64,000 nt of DNA from Sneathiella aquimaris (lineage in GTDB: Bacteria > Pseudomonadota > Alphaproteobacteria > Sneathiellales > Sneathiellaceae): NCBI RefSeq assembly GCF_026409565.1, contig NZ_CP112881.1:1101501-1165500 (forward strand). The letters are read 5' to 3'. Each line of letters opens with the position of its first letter. Positions within the stretch are counted from its first letter, which is position 1. The notes beneath the pieces are model-generated. The model saw only the letters and a program-made list of their open reading frames with translations, ran no database searches and was not told the origin of the DNA. Shown piece by piece: positions 7,161 through 15,845 of this stretch. Both the position numbers and the translations under genes were made by a program.

Positions 7161-8787
7161 GCGGGCGGCACTGGCCTTTGCCATATTTGGAATGGCCCCT
7201 TTTTTGTACGCCGCGGATCTGAAATCACAGGAAAAACCGCGAAGTCTTGTGCCGGATTTTTCGGCCGGCCAGAACGATAATAAAAAAGCCGGCTCCCGTG
7301 AGACGCCATCCATACTTTTACCGGGAACAGGCACAAATCCTTCAAATAAGATCTCCTCTGAAAGAAGAACCAAAGGGGATGGTACTCTTGTGATCGAAAC
7401 TCTGGACGCATTGGGGCCCGGATCGGCCGGGACATTAGGTGTTGAGCAAGGGGGACTTGGAAACCGGATGTGGGATGGGAGCCCGCCGCGACGAGTGGCG
7501 GCGTTACTGTCTCGTTTGCCCTCTTCAGTCGAATCTCCTGCAGCAAAAGACCTTTATCGGCGGTTGCTGCTCACGGGAGCCGCATTGAACGCTAATGATC
7601 CAGCAACCAGCGGTATCGTGACAATTCGTCTGAACAAGTTGGTCGAGGCCGGAATGCATGCGGACGCTCTTGCCCTTGCGGGGCGGATCCAGCAGGAAGA
7701 CCTTCCTTTGGCGGCAAAGAAACATGTAGCAGAAGCATCCCTGCTGTCTGGAGATCTATCAAAAAGCTGTACTTTGGCCAGTGAACTGACCCAAAGAGGT
7801 GATGTCGATGTGTTTTGGGCCAAACTGGATAGTTTCTGTCTGATCACGGCGGGTGCGCTGGATAAGGCCGAATTGTCTGTTGCCCTGTTGGAGGAAAGAG
7901 GGATCGATGATCCTCTTTTCTTTTCTTTGTTTTCCGCATTAGCGAGCGGAACGCTCCCAAAGGGGCTGACTTTGGAAGGCGCGGATGCACTGCATATCGC
8001 CATGGCGACGGCAGCCAAAATTGAAGAACCGGAGAATAATACTGAACAGGCATATCAAGCTATCTTTGACCGCTTGGCGGGTGCGACGGTAGCTGAGGCC
8101 AAAGTCGAGATCCTGAATGAGCTTTGGAATTCTGCGCGGGTAAATGGTGATTTTGTCGCGATCAGTGCAAAGAGCATGGATGCTTTGAAAACAATTCCCC
8201 CAACCACCTATGGCTTTGAGTTTGATCTTACCGCCGTTCAGGTTTTTCTTCTTTTTGGCGAAGAAGTTCGGGCGGCGGAATGGGAAAGAGTAATCAGAAG
8301 AGGGGCTTCTCAGGGTTCAAATACTGAACGGTTGCAAGGGCGTAAAAATGTTCTTCGGCTCGATAGCTATATTCTGCTTTCAGGTATCCAGGGAATTGCC
8401 CGATGGAACAATCGTAGTTTTGCCGCTTGGTTGAACGCGACGCGGGATCTGCCTGATCAGGGCGAAAAAGCAACCTTTCTTGTTTCTTTGATGGAAGTAC
8501 TGGGCTATCCGATTTCATCGGCAGACTGGGAATCTCTTCTCTTGCTGCCGTTGCCTCTTGCCGATGCCTATAGCAACCACGGACTTGAACGTAATCTAGT
8601 GGCAGCAGCATCGGAGAACAGGGTAGGAGAAACAGTGGCACTTGCCCTTTTGGCGATGGAAGATAAGGGCCCGTCGGAGGTTACAACCACCACCATGGTT
8701 GCCGTGACATCGGCACTTTTAAAGGTTGGTCTTGAAAAAGAAGCAAGACGTTTGGTTCTTGAGGCTGCTATTTCGAAGGAGCTATAA
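7141..8787 (+). CDS. Exported helical protein of unknown function
   Basis: I do not recognise this 548-residue protein. A signal peptide is visible at 1-24 (basic start, hydrophobic core LAFAIFGMAPFLYA, then A). A short polar, low-complexity region follows to about residue 70, containing DFSAGQND and ILLPGTGTNP. The remainder is Ala/Leu/Glu-rich and looks like helical-repeat (TPR/SEL-like) architecture, with repeated helix pairs such as LVEAGMHADALALAGRI. No catalytic motif is evident. GGAAAGG lies about nine bases before the ATG. It overlaps the 46-residue membrane protein upstream, and xerD begins 4 bp after its stop, so all three appear cotranscribed. Confidence 0.75.
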   Translation: MTSSRSKRAALAFAIFGMAPFLYAADLKSQEKPRSLVPDFSAGQNDNKKAGSRETPSILLPGTGTNPSNKISSERRTKGDGTLVIETLDALGPGSAGTLGVEQGGLGNRMWDGSPPRRVAALLSRLPSSVESPAAKDLYRRLLLTGAALNANDPATSGIVTIRLNKLVEAGMHADALALAGRIQQEDLPLAAKKHVAEASLLSGDLSKSCTLASELTQRGDVDVFWAKLDSFCLITAGALDKAELSVALLEERGIDDPLFFSLFSALASGTLPKGLTLEGADALHIAMATAAKIEEPENNTEQAYQAIFDRLAGATVAEAKVEILNELWNSARVNGDFVAISAKSMDALKTIPPTTYGFEFDLTAVQVFLLFGEEVRAAEWERVIRRGASQGSNTERLQGRKNVLRLDSYILLSGIQGIARWNNRSFAAWLNATRDLPDQGEKATFLVSLMEVLGYPISSADWESLLLLPLPLADAYSNHGLERNLVAAASENRVGETVALALLAMEDKGPSEVTTTTMVAVTSALLKVGLEKEARRLVLEAAISKEL

Positions 8788-8791
8788 CGGT

Positions 8792-9694
8792 TTGCACGGG
8801 CATCTACATGAAAAATTTATTGAGATGCTGGTGCTGGAGCGGAATGCGTCACCCAACACGGTCGATGGTTATCTGCGTGATTTACGGGAGCTCGATCAAT
8901 ATCTTGCGACAATTGGTAAAGACTGCCTGAACGTTGAGCAGCAGGATATCAGTAATTTTATTCAAACACTCGATCAACAGGGTCTAAGCTCGGCCACTCA
9001 GGCACGCCGGTTAAGTGCTGTGAAGCAATTTTTCGCCTTTCTTTTGTTAGATGATATCCGAACAGATAACCCGGCAATGAATGTTGATGCGCCGCGGACG
9101 CAACGAAAATTGCCTCAGCATCTGACCGTTTCTGAAGTGGATCGGTTATTTGACGCTGTTGAAGAAGAAATCGAAGACAGTATTCGGCTAAAGGCATTGC
9201 TGCATTTACTTTATGCAACCGGGATGCGGGTAACGGAACTGGTGACGCTGCCGTTCCCGCCAATGGCGGATGAAGATAATTTTTTGATTGTCAGGGGCAA
9301 GGGCAACAAGGAGCGACTTGTTCCTGTCAACGCAGCGGCCAAGGCGGCACTGTCAGACTATATAAAAGTTCGGAAGAATTATTGCCCGCAAGGGAGCTAT
9401 TCGAAGTTTCTGTTCCCCTCGAGAAGTAAACAAGGACATCTGACGCGGCAGCGATTTGCGCAGATGCTGAAAAAACTGGCGACGCGAACAGATATCTCAC
9501 CTTTGCGAGTTTCCCCGCATGCGCTTCGCCATGCATTTGCAAGTCATTTGCTGGCCAATGGCGCGGATTTGAGATCGTTGCAAAAGATGCTGGGGCACGC
9601 CGATATTTCAACAACCCAGATTTATACCCATGTTCTGCAAGAGCGCATGATTGAGCTTGTGCAAAGCCATCATCCGCTCGCAGATGCAAAATAA
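8792..9694 (+). CDS. xerD: Site-specific tyrosine recombinase XerD
   Basis: Acts with XerC at dif to resolve chromosome dimers. The catalytic set is present: R146 (TGMRVTEL), K170, H243 and R246 (HALRHAFASH), H269 (LGHADIS) and Y278. I place the start at TTG 8792: AAGGAG lies ten bases upstream and the resulting 300 residues equal normal XerD length; an upstream start would add 22 residues that overlap the previous gene, and the ATG at 8825 would cut the first helix. The recombinase is chromosomal housekeeping here; no integrated element flanks it. Confidence 0.93.
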   Translation: MHGHLHEKFIEMLVLERNASPNTVDGYLRDLRELDQYLATIGKDCLNVEQQDISNFIQTLDQQGLSSATQARRLSAVKQFFAFLLLDDIRTDNPAMNVDAPRTQRKLPQHLTVSEVDRLFDAVEEEIEDSIRLKALLHLLYATGMRVTELVTLPFPPMADEDNFLIVRGKGNKERLVPVNAAAKAALSDYIKVRKNYCPQGSYSKFLFPSRSKQGHLTRQRFAQMLKKLATRTDISPLRVSPHALRHAFASHLLANGADLRSLQKMLGHADISTTQIYTHVLQERMIELVQSHHPLADAK

Positions 9695-9781
9695 TTTTTT
9701 GGTAAAACTTGACTCTACTACGCAGTTGCAGCAATTTTCTTGCATAACAACAACAGAAAAGCCTTTAGGTGAGGATCTGCT

Positions 9782-10762
9782 ATGAGTTTCACTATTCCCG
9801 AATTATGTCCGTCTCGGCTCAACCGATGTGAGTTGGCTGTTCCCGGCTCCAGTCCAAAGTTTTTTGAAAAAGCAGCCAAGTCAGATGCGGATGCCATTTT
9901 TCTGGATCTGGAAGATGCCGTCGCACCAAGTGACAAAGAAAAAGCCCGGAAGAATATTATTGAAGCCCTGAACGACGTGGATTGGGGGGACAAAGTCATC
10001 TCAGTGCGTATTAATGGCCTGGATACTCATTATATGTACCGAGATGTGATTGATATCCTTGAAAAAGGCGGAGAACGCCTCGATCTGATCATGATTCCCA
10101 AGGTCGGTACCGCTTCGGACATTTATGCGCTGGATATGCTGGCAACACAGGTTGAAACGTCAGTTGGCCGCAAGAAAAAAGTTGGCTTTGAACTGATTAT
10201 CGAAACAGCTTTGGGTATGCAGAATATTCATGAGATTGCTGCGGCCAGCAAACGGAACGAAAGCCTTCACTTCGGTGTGGCAGACTATGCAGCTTCTACA
10301 AAAGCACGGACAACGTCTATCGGTGGACCAAACCCGCTTTATGGTGTTTTGACAGATCCAGCGGACGACGGGTCCCGTGACTATCACTGGGGCGATATGT
10401 GGCATTATGCGATTGCACGCATGGTTGTTGCGGCGCGGGCCAATGGGCTTCGGGCGATCGATGGTCCTTTTGGTGATTTCTCTGACCCGGATGGATATAG
10501 AGCGCATGGTAATCGTGCAGCCATTCTTGGGTGCGAAGGAAAATGGGCCATTCACCCAAGTCAGATTCCTTTAGCCAACGAGATTTTTACACCTGACGAG
10601 CAGGAAGTTGCGAAAGCACGCCGCATTCTCGAAGCCATGGAAAAGGCGCAGGCAGAGGGCACAGGTGCAGTCGCGCTGGATGGCGGATTGATCGACATTG
10701 CCTCTATAAAGCAGGCTGAGGCTCTTGTTACGCAGGCTGATATCATTGCGTCACGCAAATAA
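9782..10762 (+). CDS. mcl1: L-malyl-CoA/beta-methylmalyl-CoA lyase
   Basis: CitE/HpcH-type TIM-barrel lyase of 326 residues. It resembles Mcl1 of Rhodobacter: RCELAVPGSSPKFFEKAAKS, the metal/CoA region FLDLEDAVAP, RINGLDT, the general-base segment FELIIETALGMQNI, DGPFGDFSDP and GKWAIHPSQI. It would cleave malyl-CoA to acetyl-CoA and glyoxylate, and beta-methylmalyl-CoA to propionyl-CoA and glyoxylate, as in the ethylmalonyl-CoA pathway or the serine cycle. No other enzyme of those pathways is in the window, so the exact role is open. The ATG follows AGGTGAGG. A TTGACT...CAATTT promoter-like pair at 9709-9737 precedes it. Confidence 0.85.
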   Translation: MSFTIPELCPSRLNRCELAVPGSSPKFFEKAAKSDADAIFLDLEDAVAPSDKEKARKNIIEALNDVDWGDKVISVRINGLDTHYMYRDVIDILEKGGERLDLIMIPKVGTASDIYALDMLATQVETSVGRKKKVGFELIIETALGMQNIHEIAAASKRNESLHFGVADYAASTKARTTSIGGPNPLYGVLTDPADDGSRDYHWGDMWHYAIARMVVAARANGLRAIDGPFGDFSDPDGYRAHGNRAAILGCEGKWAIHPSQIPLANEIFTPDEQEVAKARRILEAMEKAQAEGTGAVALDGGLIDIASIKQAEALVTQADIIASRK

Positions 10763-10807
10763 AATAAAAAGAAAGGTTGGGTTTTTCCCCATCTGTTCTT
10801 AAATAAG

Positions 10808-10840
10808 GGCGCAACGGTTTATTGACGTAACCGTTGCGCC
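10808..10840. terminator. Strong hairpin between malyl-CoA lyase and accA genes
   Basis: GGCGCAACGGTT and AACCGTTGCGCC form a perfect 12-bp stem with a 9-base loop. The following sequence is AATTTATTA rather than a clean T run, so it may be a weak terminator of the malyl-CoA lyase gene, a processing stop or a protein site. Confidence 0.5.
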
Positions 10841-10888
10841 AATTTATTACTCATTGTCCTGAAATGCTAATTTTACCAGAGTTTGATA

Positions 10889-11842
10889 ATGAACAACTTT
10901 CTTGATTTCGAAAAACCGATTGCTGACCTTGAAGGAAAGATCAGGGATCTTGAGGGTCTGGACAATGGGAGCGATCTCGAAATCAATGAAGATGTTGATA
11001 AGCTGCGTCAAAAAGCAAGCCAACTCTTAAAAAACACATATTCCAAACTCACTCCTTGGCAGAAGACCCAGGTCGCTCGCCATGTGGATCGTCCGAAACT
11101 CAAAGATATCACCCATCGGCTGATCGAAGGTTTTACGCCGCTGTCTGGCGATCGGAACTTTGCCGAAGATCACGCGATTGTTGGTGGGTTAGGTCGTTTC
11201 CGAGGTCAAACGGTGATGGTGATCGGTACTGAAAAGGGGTGCGATCTTGAATCCCGGTTGCACCATAATTTCGGTATGGCCCGCCCTGAAGGATATCGGA
11301 AAACCCAGCGCCTTATGAAGCTTGCCGATCAATTTGGCATTCCTATTCTTACCTTTGTTGATACTTCTGGGGCTTATCCCGGCATCGGCGCGGAAGAGCG
11401 TGGACAGGCCGAGGCGATCGCCCGAGCCATTCAGGTGAGCCTTGATATCCGGGTTCCGGTCATTGCGTCTATTGTGGGCGAAGGCGGATCGGGTGGCGCG
11501 GTTGCCTTGGCGACTGCAAACCGGGTCTTGATGCTTGAAAATGCGATTTATGCTGTTATTTCACCGGAGGGCTGTGCGGCTATTCTATGGAAAACCCGCG
11601 ACCGGGCTGAGGATGCCGCGACAGCTATGAAGATTACGGCTCAGGATCTACTGCGCCTTAAAGTGATAGACCGGATTGTTGAAGAGCCTTTAGGGGGCGC
11701 ACAGCGGGATATTACAGCAGCAATTGATATTTTGGGGGACGCGATCCAGGAGGAATTGAACGACTTGCTGGACCGAGAGCCCGGTACTTTAAGAGAAGAG
11801 CGTCGCCGCAAATTTCTTGCGATCGGTCGATTGGAAGATTAA
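10889..11842 (+). CDS. accA: Acetyl-CoA carboxylase carboxyltransferase subunit alpha
   Basis: Transfers the carboxyl group from biotin carboxyl carrier protein to acetyl-CoA with AccD, giving malonyl-CoA for fatty acid synthesis. The 317-residue frame shows AccA signatures: FGMARPEGYRKTQRLM, TFVDTSGAYPGIGAEERGQ, EGGSGGAVALA and SPEGCAAILWK. I start at ATG 10889 (MNNFLDFEKPIADLE); a TTG two codons earlier adds nothing. It stands alone between a hairpin and a terminator. Confidence 0.97.
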   Translation: MNNFLDFEKPIADLEGKIRDLEGLDNGSDLEINEDVDKLRQKASQLLKNTYSKLTPWQKTQVARHVDRPKLKDITHRLIEGFTPLSGDRNFAEDHAIVGGLGRFRGQTVMVIGTEKGCDLESRLHHNFGMARPEGYRKTQRLMKLADQFGIPILTFVDTSGAYPGIGAEERGQAEAIARAIQVSLDIRVPVIASIVGEGGSGGAVALATANRVLMLENAIYAVISPEGCAAILWKTRDRAEDAATAMKITAQDLLRLKVIDRIVEEPLGGAQRDITAAIDILGDAIQEELNDLLDREPGTLREERRRKFLAIGRLED

Positions 11843-11864
11843 GCGATCCGCATCAGATTGAAGA

Positions 11865-11893
11865 AAAGGAGGCTAATAAAGCCTCCTTTTTTA
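11865..11893. terminator. Intrinsic terminator shared by accA and SDR gene
   Basis: AAAAGGAGGCT and AGCCTCCTTTT form an 11-bp stem with a 5-base AATAA loop, followed by T residues on the plus strand and with an A/T tract on the other side. It lies between two convergent genes and can serve both. Confidence 0.85.
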
Positions 11894-11898
11894 ATGTC

Positions 11899-12738
11899 TT
11901 ACAGTTTGCTTTTAAACGCTGCACCCAATTGTTGGACCGATGCCTGATGTGTCGACCAGTGGCGACCGCCAATCATGCCCCCATCGACAATCAGGTCAGC
12001 GGCATTAACGAACGAACTATCGTCCGAAGCAAAGAAGACTGCCGCCCGCGCGATGTCTTCTGGTAGGCCTGCTCGTGGGATCGGCTGGGCTGTTCTAAGA
12101 ATATCCGCGGCGACATCTGCTGTCTCTTCGGCGGCTTTGCCTTCCAGACCAAGGGCTTTACCAAAAATGCCGGTTGCCGTTGCGCCGGGCGATATGGAGT
12201 TTACACGGATATTATTTTCGCCTAACTCCATTGCAGCACTTCGGGTCAGTTGCAGAACCGCAGATTTAGCCGCACTGTAAACCATGGAGGTGGAATACCC
12301 CGCAAGATGCCCTGCGATGCTGGCATTATTGATGATGCTGCCCGAACCCTGTTTTTTCATGATCGGGGCCACATGCTTGATCCCCAGCATTACGCCGCCG
12401 AAAAGCACAGACATTGCCTGCATTGATTTTTCATAATCAACGGTTTCGATGCTTCCAACGGGTGCGGGGCCCCCAGCATTGTTAAACAATGCATCGATCC
12501 GGCCGAACCTGCTCACCGTTTCCTGGATCATGTTTTCAACGTCTTTTTCAACAGACACATCGGCACGAATAAAATGGGCGTGCTCACCCAAACGTTCAGC
12601 GATCTCTGTCCCTTCTTTTTCGCGCCGGCCTGAAAAGGCAACTGTTGCGCCCTCTTCAATGAAAATCTCGACAGAGCGCAATCCAATCCCGCTTGTGCCC
12701 CCAGTAATTAGGGCGAATTTACCGTCTAGTTTACCCAT
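11899..12738 (-). CDS. Short-chain dehydrogenase/reductase
   Basis: Classical SDR of 279 residues. The cofactor motif TGGTSGIG is at 12-19, NNAGG at 86-90, and the catalytic S140, Y154 and K158 are in place. R38-R39 after the second strand (FSGRRE) suggests NADP(H) preference. The C-terminal DGGMIGG is typical. Substrate is not predictable, and neither neighbour (accA, EAL protein) is clearly linked. Start ATG 12738 (MGKLDGKFALITGG). Confidence 0.9.
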   Translation of the reverse strand: MGKLDGKFALITGGTSGIGLRSVEIFIEEGATVAFSGRREKEGTEIAERLGEHAHFIRADVSVEKDVENMIQETVSRFGRIDALFNNAGGPAPVGSIETVDYEKSMQAMSVLFGGVMLGIKHVAPIMKKQGSGSIINNASIAGHLAGYSTSMVYSAAKSAVLQLTRSAAMELGENNIRVNSISPGATATGIFGKALGLEGKAAEETADVAADILRTAQPIPRAGLPEDIARAAVFFASDDSSFVNAADLIVDGGMIGGRHWSTHQASVQQLGAAFKSKL

Positions 12739-12884
12739 GGGTTAGTCCTTGTTGTTACTTATTATCCCGTAGTAGAGTAGTGGAAAAGACGGGCGATAGA
12801 GAAGCAAAAAGTTTTATATAAATCAATTACGTTGGCAAAAAACCATACAGATCAATCGCCTTTCAAAATAAGATATTTCTTGAT

Positions 12885-12913
12885 TTGGGAAGTCTAGCGG
12901 AATTAGGTATAGT
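12885..12913 (+). promoter_or_regulatory. Predicted sigma70-type promoter of EAL gene
   Basis: TTGGGA and TATAGT are separated by 17 bp and lie 37 bp before the GTG start of the EAL-domain gene. Confidence 0.4.
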
Positions 12914-12949
12914 AGAAAATCCAGTAGGGACCGTGAGGGGGGTCGAGTT

Positions 12950-14191
12950 GTGCTTTATCATTTGGTGATTATTGCTGCCTATGCTTTGACAGGCGCTGTT
13001 ATTGCGCGGCAATTGCCCACCTATATGCCGAATATTGATCCCATAATCAGTTATTATGTTGGCGGGGGTTTCTTCCTCGTTTGTGCATTTCTTCATGATT
13101 TCATTAACCGCAAAGTAGAGCGCGCACAGATGAAGCGGGATATTCAGAACCTTCGGCAGCATGTCGCCGATGCTGAGTTCGGTTTGGCGCGCTTTGAAAA
13201 TATTCTTGGGGGGTTGGCCGGGGATGACGCCGACATGGACGGCTTCGCTGATGAAATGAAGATGTTGCGAAAACTTCTAAACCAGCTGTCCACCGAAATG
13301 AAGAAAGACAAAATTTCAACCAGTAAACAGCCCTTGGCAAGTCAAGTTCGGGGGGACGTATCGGCACCGGTCCGGCCGCCCTTATTTGCATCAAACGGAA
13401 AGGCAGAGCAGGCAGGTCCGGATAAACATGAGATTCTTGAAATTGTTCGTTCTGGTCTTCAGGACAATCGGGTTGATTTATATCTACAGCCGATTGTGCG
13501 ACTTCCTCAGCGCCGGACCCATTTCTATGAGGCCTTTTCCCGTATTCGCGGCGAAAATGGAGAAATAATCACACCGGGTCAGTATTTACCCATTGCAGAG
13601 GATGCAGGTTTTATCGGAACGATCGATAACCTGCTGCTCATTCGGTGTGTACAGTTAATCCGTCGAATTCGGCACCGTAATAGTGAAGTCGCTTTTTTCG
13701 TGAACGTATCGGCAAGAACGTTGCGCGATACAGCTTTTTTTCATCAGTTTGTTGAATTTCTGGACAGAAACAGTGACTTGAATAAAAACCTCATTCTGGA
13801 ATTTTCTCAGGAGGATGTGGAAAACACAATTCCCGAGTTGGAGGGTGGGCTGAAAATGCTGGCTGAGATGGGGTTTAAGTTCTCGATGGACAGAATTACC
13901 CGGCTGGATCTGGACTTTAAAAAACTGGGCGAGGATAATTTCAGGTATCTGAAAGTTGCTGCGGCTGACTTATTGCCCGGCAGCGATGGCCTGCCAATTA
14001 ATATTCATCTGGAAGATCTGCAAGAAGCGTTGGCGCGGGCGAAGATCGAGTTGATTGCCAGCATGGTAGAAGATGAAGACACCGTCATTGGTCTGTTGGA
14101 TGTCGAGGTTGCTTTTGGGCAGGGGTATTTATTCGGAGTCCCGCGTCCGCCACAGCGCTCAACTGATCAGGTAACGGACGCGCAGGATTAA
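12950..14191 (+). CDS. Membrane-bound EAL-domain protein with degenerate active site
   Basis: 413 residues from a GTG with a strong GAGGGGGG site upstream. Two membrane segments (about 3-22 and 33-50) are followed by a coiled-coil-like region (53-120), a variable linker and an EAL domain (about 160-400). EAL domains hydrolyse cyclic di-GMP. Here the signature is EAFSR (194-198), and N252, E284, K335, E374 and Q391 are kept, but the metal-binding DDFGTG loop reads D314-R315-I-T-R-L, losing the second Asp. I infer weak or absent hydrolysis and a possible sensor, scaffold or c-di-GMP-binding role. Probably monocistronic. Confidence 0.85.
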   Translation: MLYHLVIIAAYALTGAVIARQLPTYMPNIDPIISYYVGGGFFLVCAFLHDFINRKVERAQMKRDIQNLRQHVADAEFGLARFENILGGLAGDDADMDGFADEMKMLRKLLNQLSTEMKKDKISTSKQPLASQVRGDVSAPVRPPLFASNGKAEQAGPDKHEILEIVRSGLQDNRVDLYLQPIVRLPQRRTHFYEAFSRIRGENGEIITPGQYLPIAEDAGFIGTIDNLLLIRCVQLIRRIRHRNSEVAFFVNVSARTLRDTAFFHQFVEFLDRNSDLNKNLILEFSQEDVENTIPELEGGLKMLAEMGFKFSMDRITRLDLDFKKLGEDNFRYLKVAAADLLPGSDGLPINIHLEDLQEALARAKIELIASMVEDEDTVIGLLDVEVAFGQGYLFGVPRPPQRSTDQVTDAQD

Positions 14192-14265
14192 AATCTTCAT
14201 TTGACCCCTGTAATGCAGATCGTTATTCCTGCATTCCTCTTTTAATGCCAAAAGTTGGAGTTGGT

Positions 14266-15141
14266 ATGTCCTTTCAGTTTATGCCTGGCCTAGCGCAGAT
14301 CGCAGATCAGTATGATGCCTATATTCTTGATTTGTGGGGGGTTGTACATGATGGAACCCGACCTTATCCGGGCGCATTGAATTGCATGCAGCAATTGCGG
14401 GCGAACGGAAAGCCACTTCTGCTGTTATCAAATGCTCCGCGAACAAACGGCTTCGTAGAAAATTTTCTGGAGACCCTGGGGGTCTCTCGGTCCTTTTATG
14501 ATCAAATCCTGACATCTGGCGACCTCACGCGCGAAGTGTTGACAGACCGGCGGTTTGATTATTTGAAAAAAGAGAATTTGAAGTTCTATCAGTTTGGTGC
14601 GGATAAGGATCGTGGTCTGGATGACGGCCTTGATTATACCCGTGTTTTTAACGTAGCGCAGGCGGACTTCCTGATTTGTACGGGGCTTGCCCATGATGAT
14701 GTTGAAACACCGGAAAATTATCGTGCTCTACTGGCAGAAGCGGCGCGTTTGAATTTACCAATGCTGTGTGCCAATCCTGATCTGACTGTTATGAAGGGGG
14801 ACAGGATGCTGTATTGCGCTGGTGCCCTTGCGGCATTGTATGAAGAGTTGGGCGGACAGGTGACCTTATTTGGAAAGCCTTACGCCAACGCTTATGAGCA
14901 ATCAATGCAAAAGCTGGGGGTCTCTGATCCGTCAAAGATTTTGGCTGTTGGGGATAGTATGCGAACGGATATCAAGGGAGCCAATGGCATGCAGATTGAT
15001 TGCGTTCTTTGCAGCGGGGGGATTCATGCGGAAGAGTGGGGGCTAACAGACGGTGGGTGCCCAACTGACGGGCAGGTGAAAGCGCTGGTTGATCTACATG
15101 GCTTTTCCCCGACCTATGTTGTCGGTCACATGACATGGTAA
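14266..15141 (+). CDS. TIGR01459-type HAD hydrolase
   Basis: HAD-superfamily phosphatase of 291 residues. Motif I is ILDLWGVVHDG, so the nucleophile Asp is followed by L-W-G, as in NagD-like class IIA enzymes. Motif II is LLLLSNAPR, the Lys region is LFGKPY, and motif IV is AVGDSMRTDIKGA. The family is common in Alphaproteobacteria, and its physiological substrate is unsettled. I prefer ATG 14266, which has GGAG five bases upstream, over ATG 14245. A small hairpin (14212-14235) and a TTGACC-N17-TATTCC pair (14201-14229) lie in the short gap after the EAL gene. Confidence 0.87.
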   Translation: MSFQFMPGLAQIADQYDAYILDLWGVVHDGTRPYPGALNCMQQLRANGKPLLLLSNAPRTNGFVENFLETLGVSRSFYDQILTSGDLTREVLTDRRFDYLKKENLKFYQFGADKDRGLDDGLDYTRVFNVAQADFLICTGLAHDDVETPENYRALLAEAARLNLPMLCANPDLTVMKGDRMLYCAGALAALYEELGGQVTLFGKPYANAYEQSMQKLGVSDPSKILAVGDSMRTDIKGANGMQIDCVLCSGGIHAEEWGLTDGGCPTDGQVKALVDLHGFSPTYVVGHMTW

Positions 15142-15144
15142 CAA

Positions 15145-15173
15145 AAAAAGCCACCCGCTTGAGGTGGCTTTTT
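15145..15173. terminator. Bidirectional intrinsic terminator (HAD gene and cheZ)
   Basis: AAAAAGCCACC and GGTGGCTTTTT form an 11-bp stem with a 7-base loop. It lies between the convergent HAD and cheZ genes and has a T run on both strands. Confidence 0.85.
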
Positions 15174-15191
15174 CGTTTGTATCTTTAGTGG

Positions 15192-15845
15192 CTAATTAAA
15201 CAGAGCGTCAATATCGTCCTGATCGATATTTTCGTCGCCTGAAGAAGCTTTTTTAGGTTTTTCCGATGGCGCCGCTTTCTTTTCCGGGCCGTCGGCATTT
15301 TCTTCAGAGGCATCGGACGCTGTGTCGCCAAACATATCGTCAACATATTGCTGATCAATACCTTCGCCGGCTAAGGCAGGACCATTTAATAACCCTGACT
15401 CCTCATCCTGCTCCTCGCTAGGCGGGGTTTCCTCTGGCGGCGCATCCTTACGATGGCCCCACGCAGTGGTCAGGCGGTCCAGATACTGTTCAATATATTC
15501 AAGCGTTGAAACGACTTTGCTAATTCGTTGCCCGGTAATATCTTGAAACGAACACGCTTCAAAGATCTCCATGCAAGCATCGTTGACAACGTTGGCTTCT
15601 ACAACACCAGCGGACATAATCCGTTCAGCGGCAGACATTATCGTATCCGTCGCAGACTCAGTCGCCAACACAATGGCATCTAATTCCTTCCCGGCACGAG
15701 GGAGTTTGTCAGATTTCAGATCGTTCGGGCGAATCTGGGAAATCTCTGATCTCGCAGATACAATAAAGTCTACAAGATCCTGACAATCTTTGTGCAGGTG
15801 AGCAATTTCAGCTCTAAGTACGGCGACTTCGTCATTTCCGGCCAT
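15192..15845 (-). CDS. cheZ: Chemotaxis protein CheZ, CheY-P phosphatase
   Basis: 217 residues. The helical core carries CSFQDITGQRI at 98-108; D102 and Q106 correspond to the catalytic Asp and Gln of E. coli CheZ (D143, Q147). An acidic, Pro/Ser-rich linker (133-205) separates it from the C-terminal peptide IDQDDIDALF (207-216), which should bind CheY. A second similar peptide, IDQQYVDDMF, is at 163-172. Both resemble the N-terminal CheY-binding peptide of FliM. The cheY stop overlaps this start (TAATG), so the two are translationally coupled. No other chemotaxis or flagellar gene is in the window. Confidence 0.92.
   Translation of the reverse strand: MAGNDEVAVLRAEIAHLHKDCQDLVDFIVSARSEISQIRPNDLKSDKLPRAGKELDAIVLATESATDTIMSAAERIMSAGVVEANVVNDACMEIFEACSFQDITGQRISKVVSTLEYIEQYLDRLTTAWGHRKDAPPEETPPSEEQDEESGLLNGPALAGEGIDQQYVDDMFGDTASDASEENADGPEKKAAPSEKPKKASSGDENIDQDDIDALFN

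Noticed and set aside
6893-7546. 217-codon minus-strand frame across the membrane/exported pair
   Set aside because: It overlaps the two plus-strand genes, which have a signal peptide and ribosome sites; the reverse product looks random.
8792-9694. Integrase of a mobile element
   Set aside because: The recombinase is a normal 300-residue XerD in a housekeeping setting, with no att repeats, tRNA or phage genes nearby.
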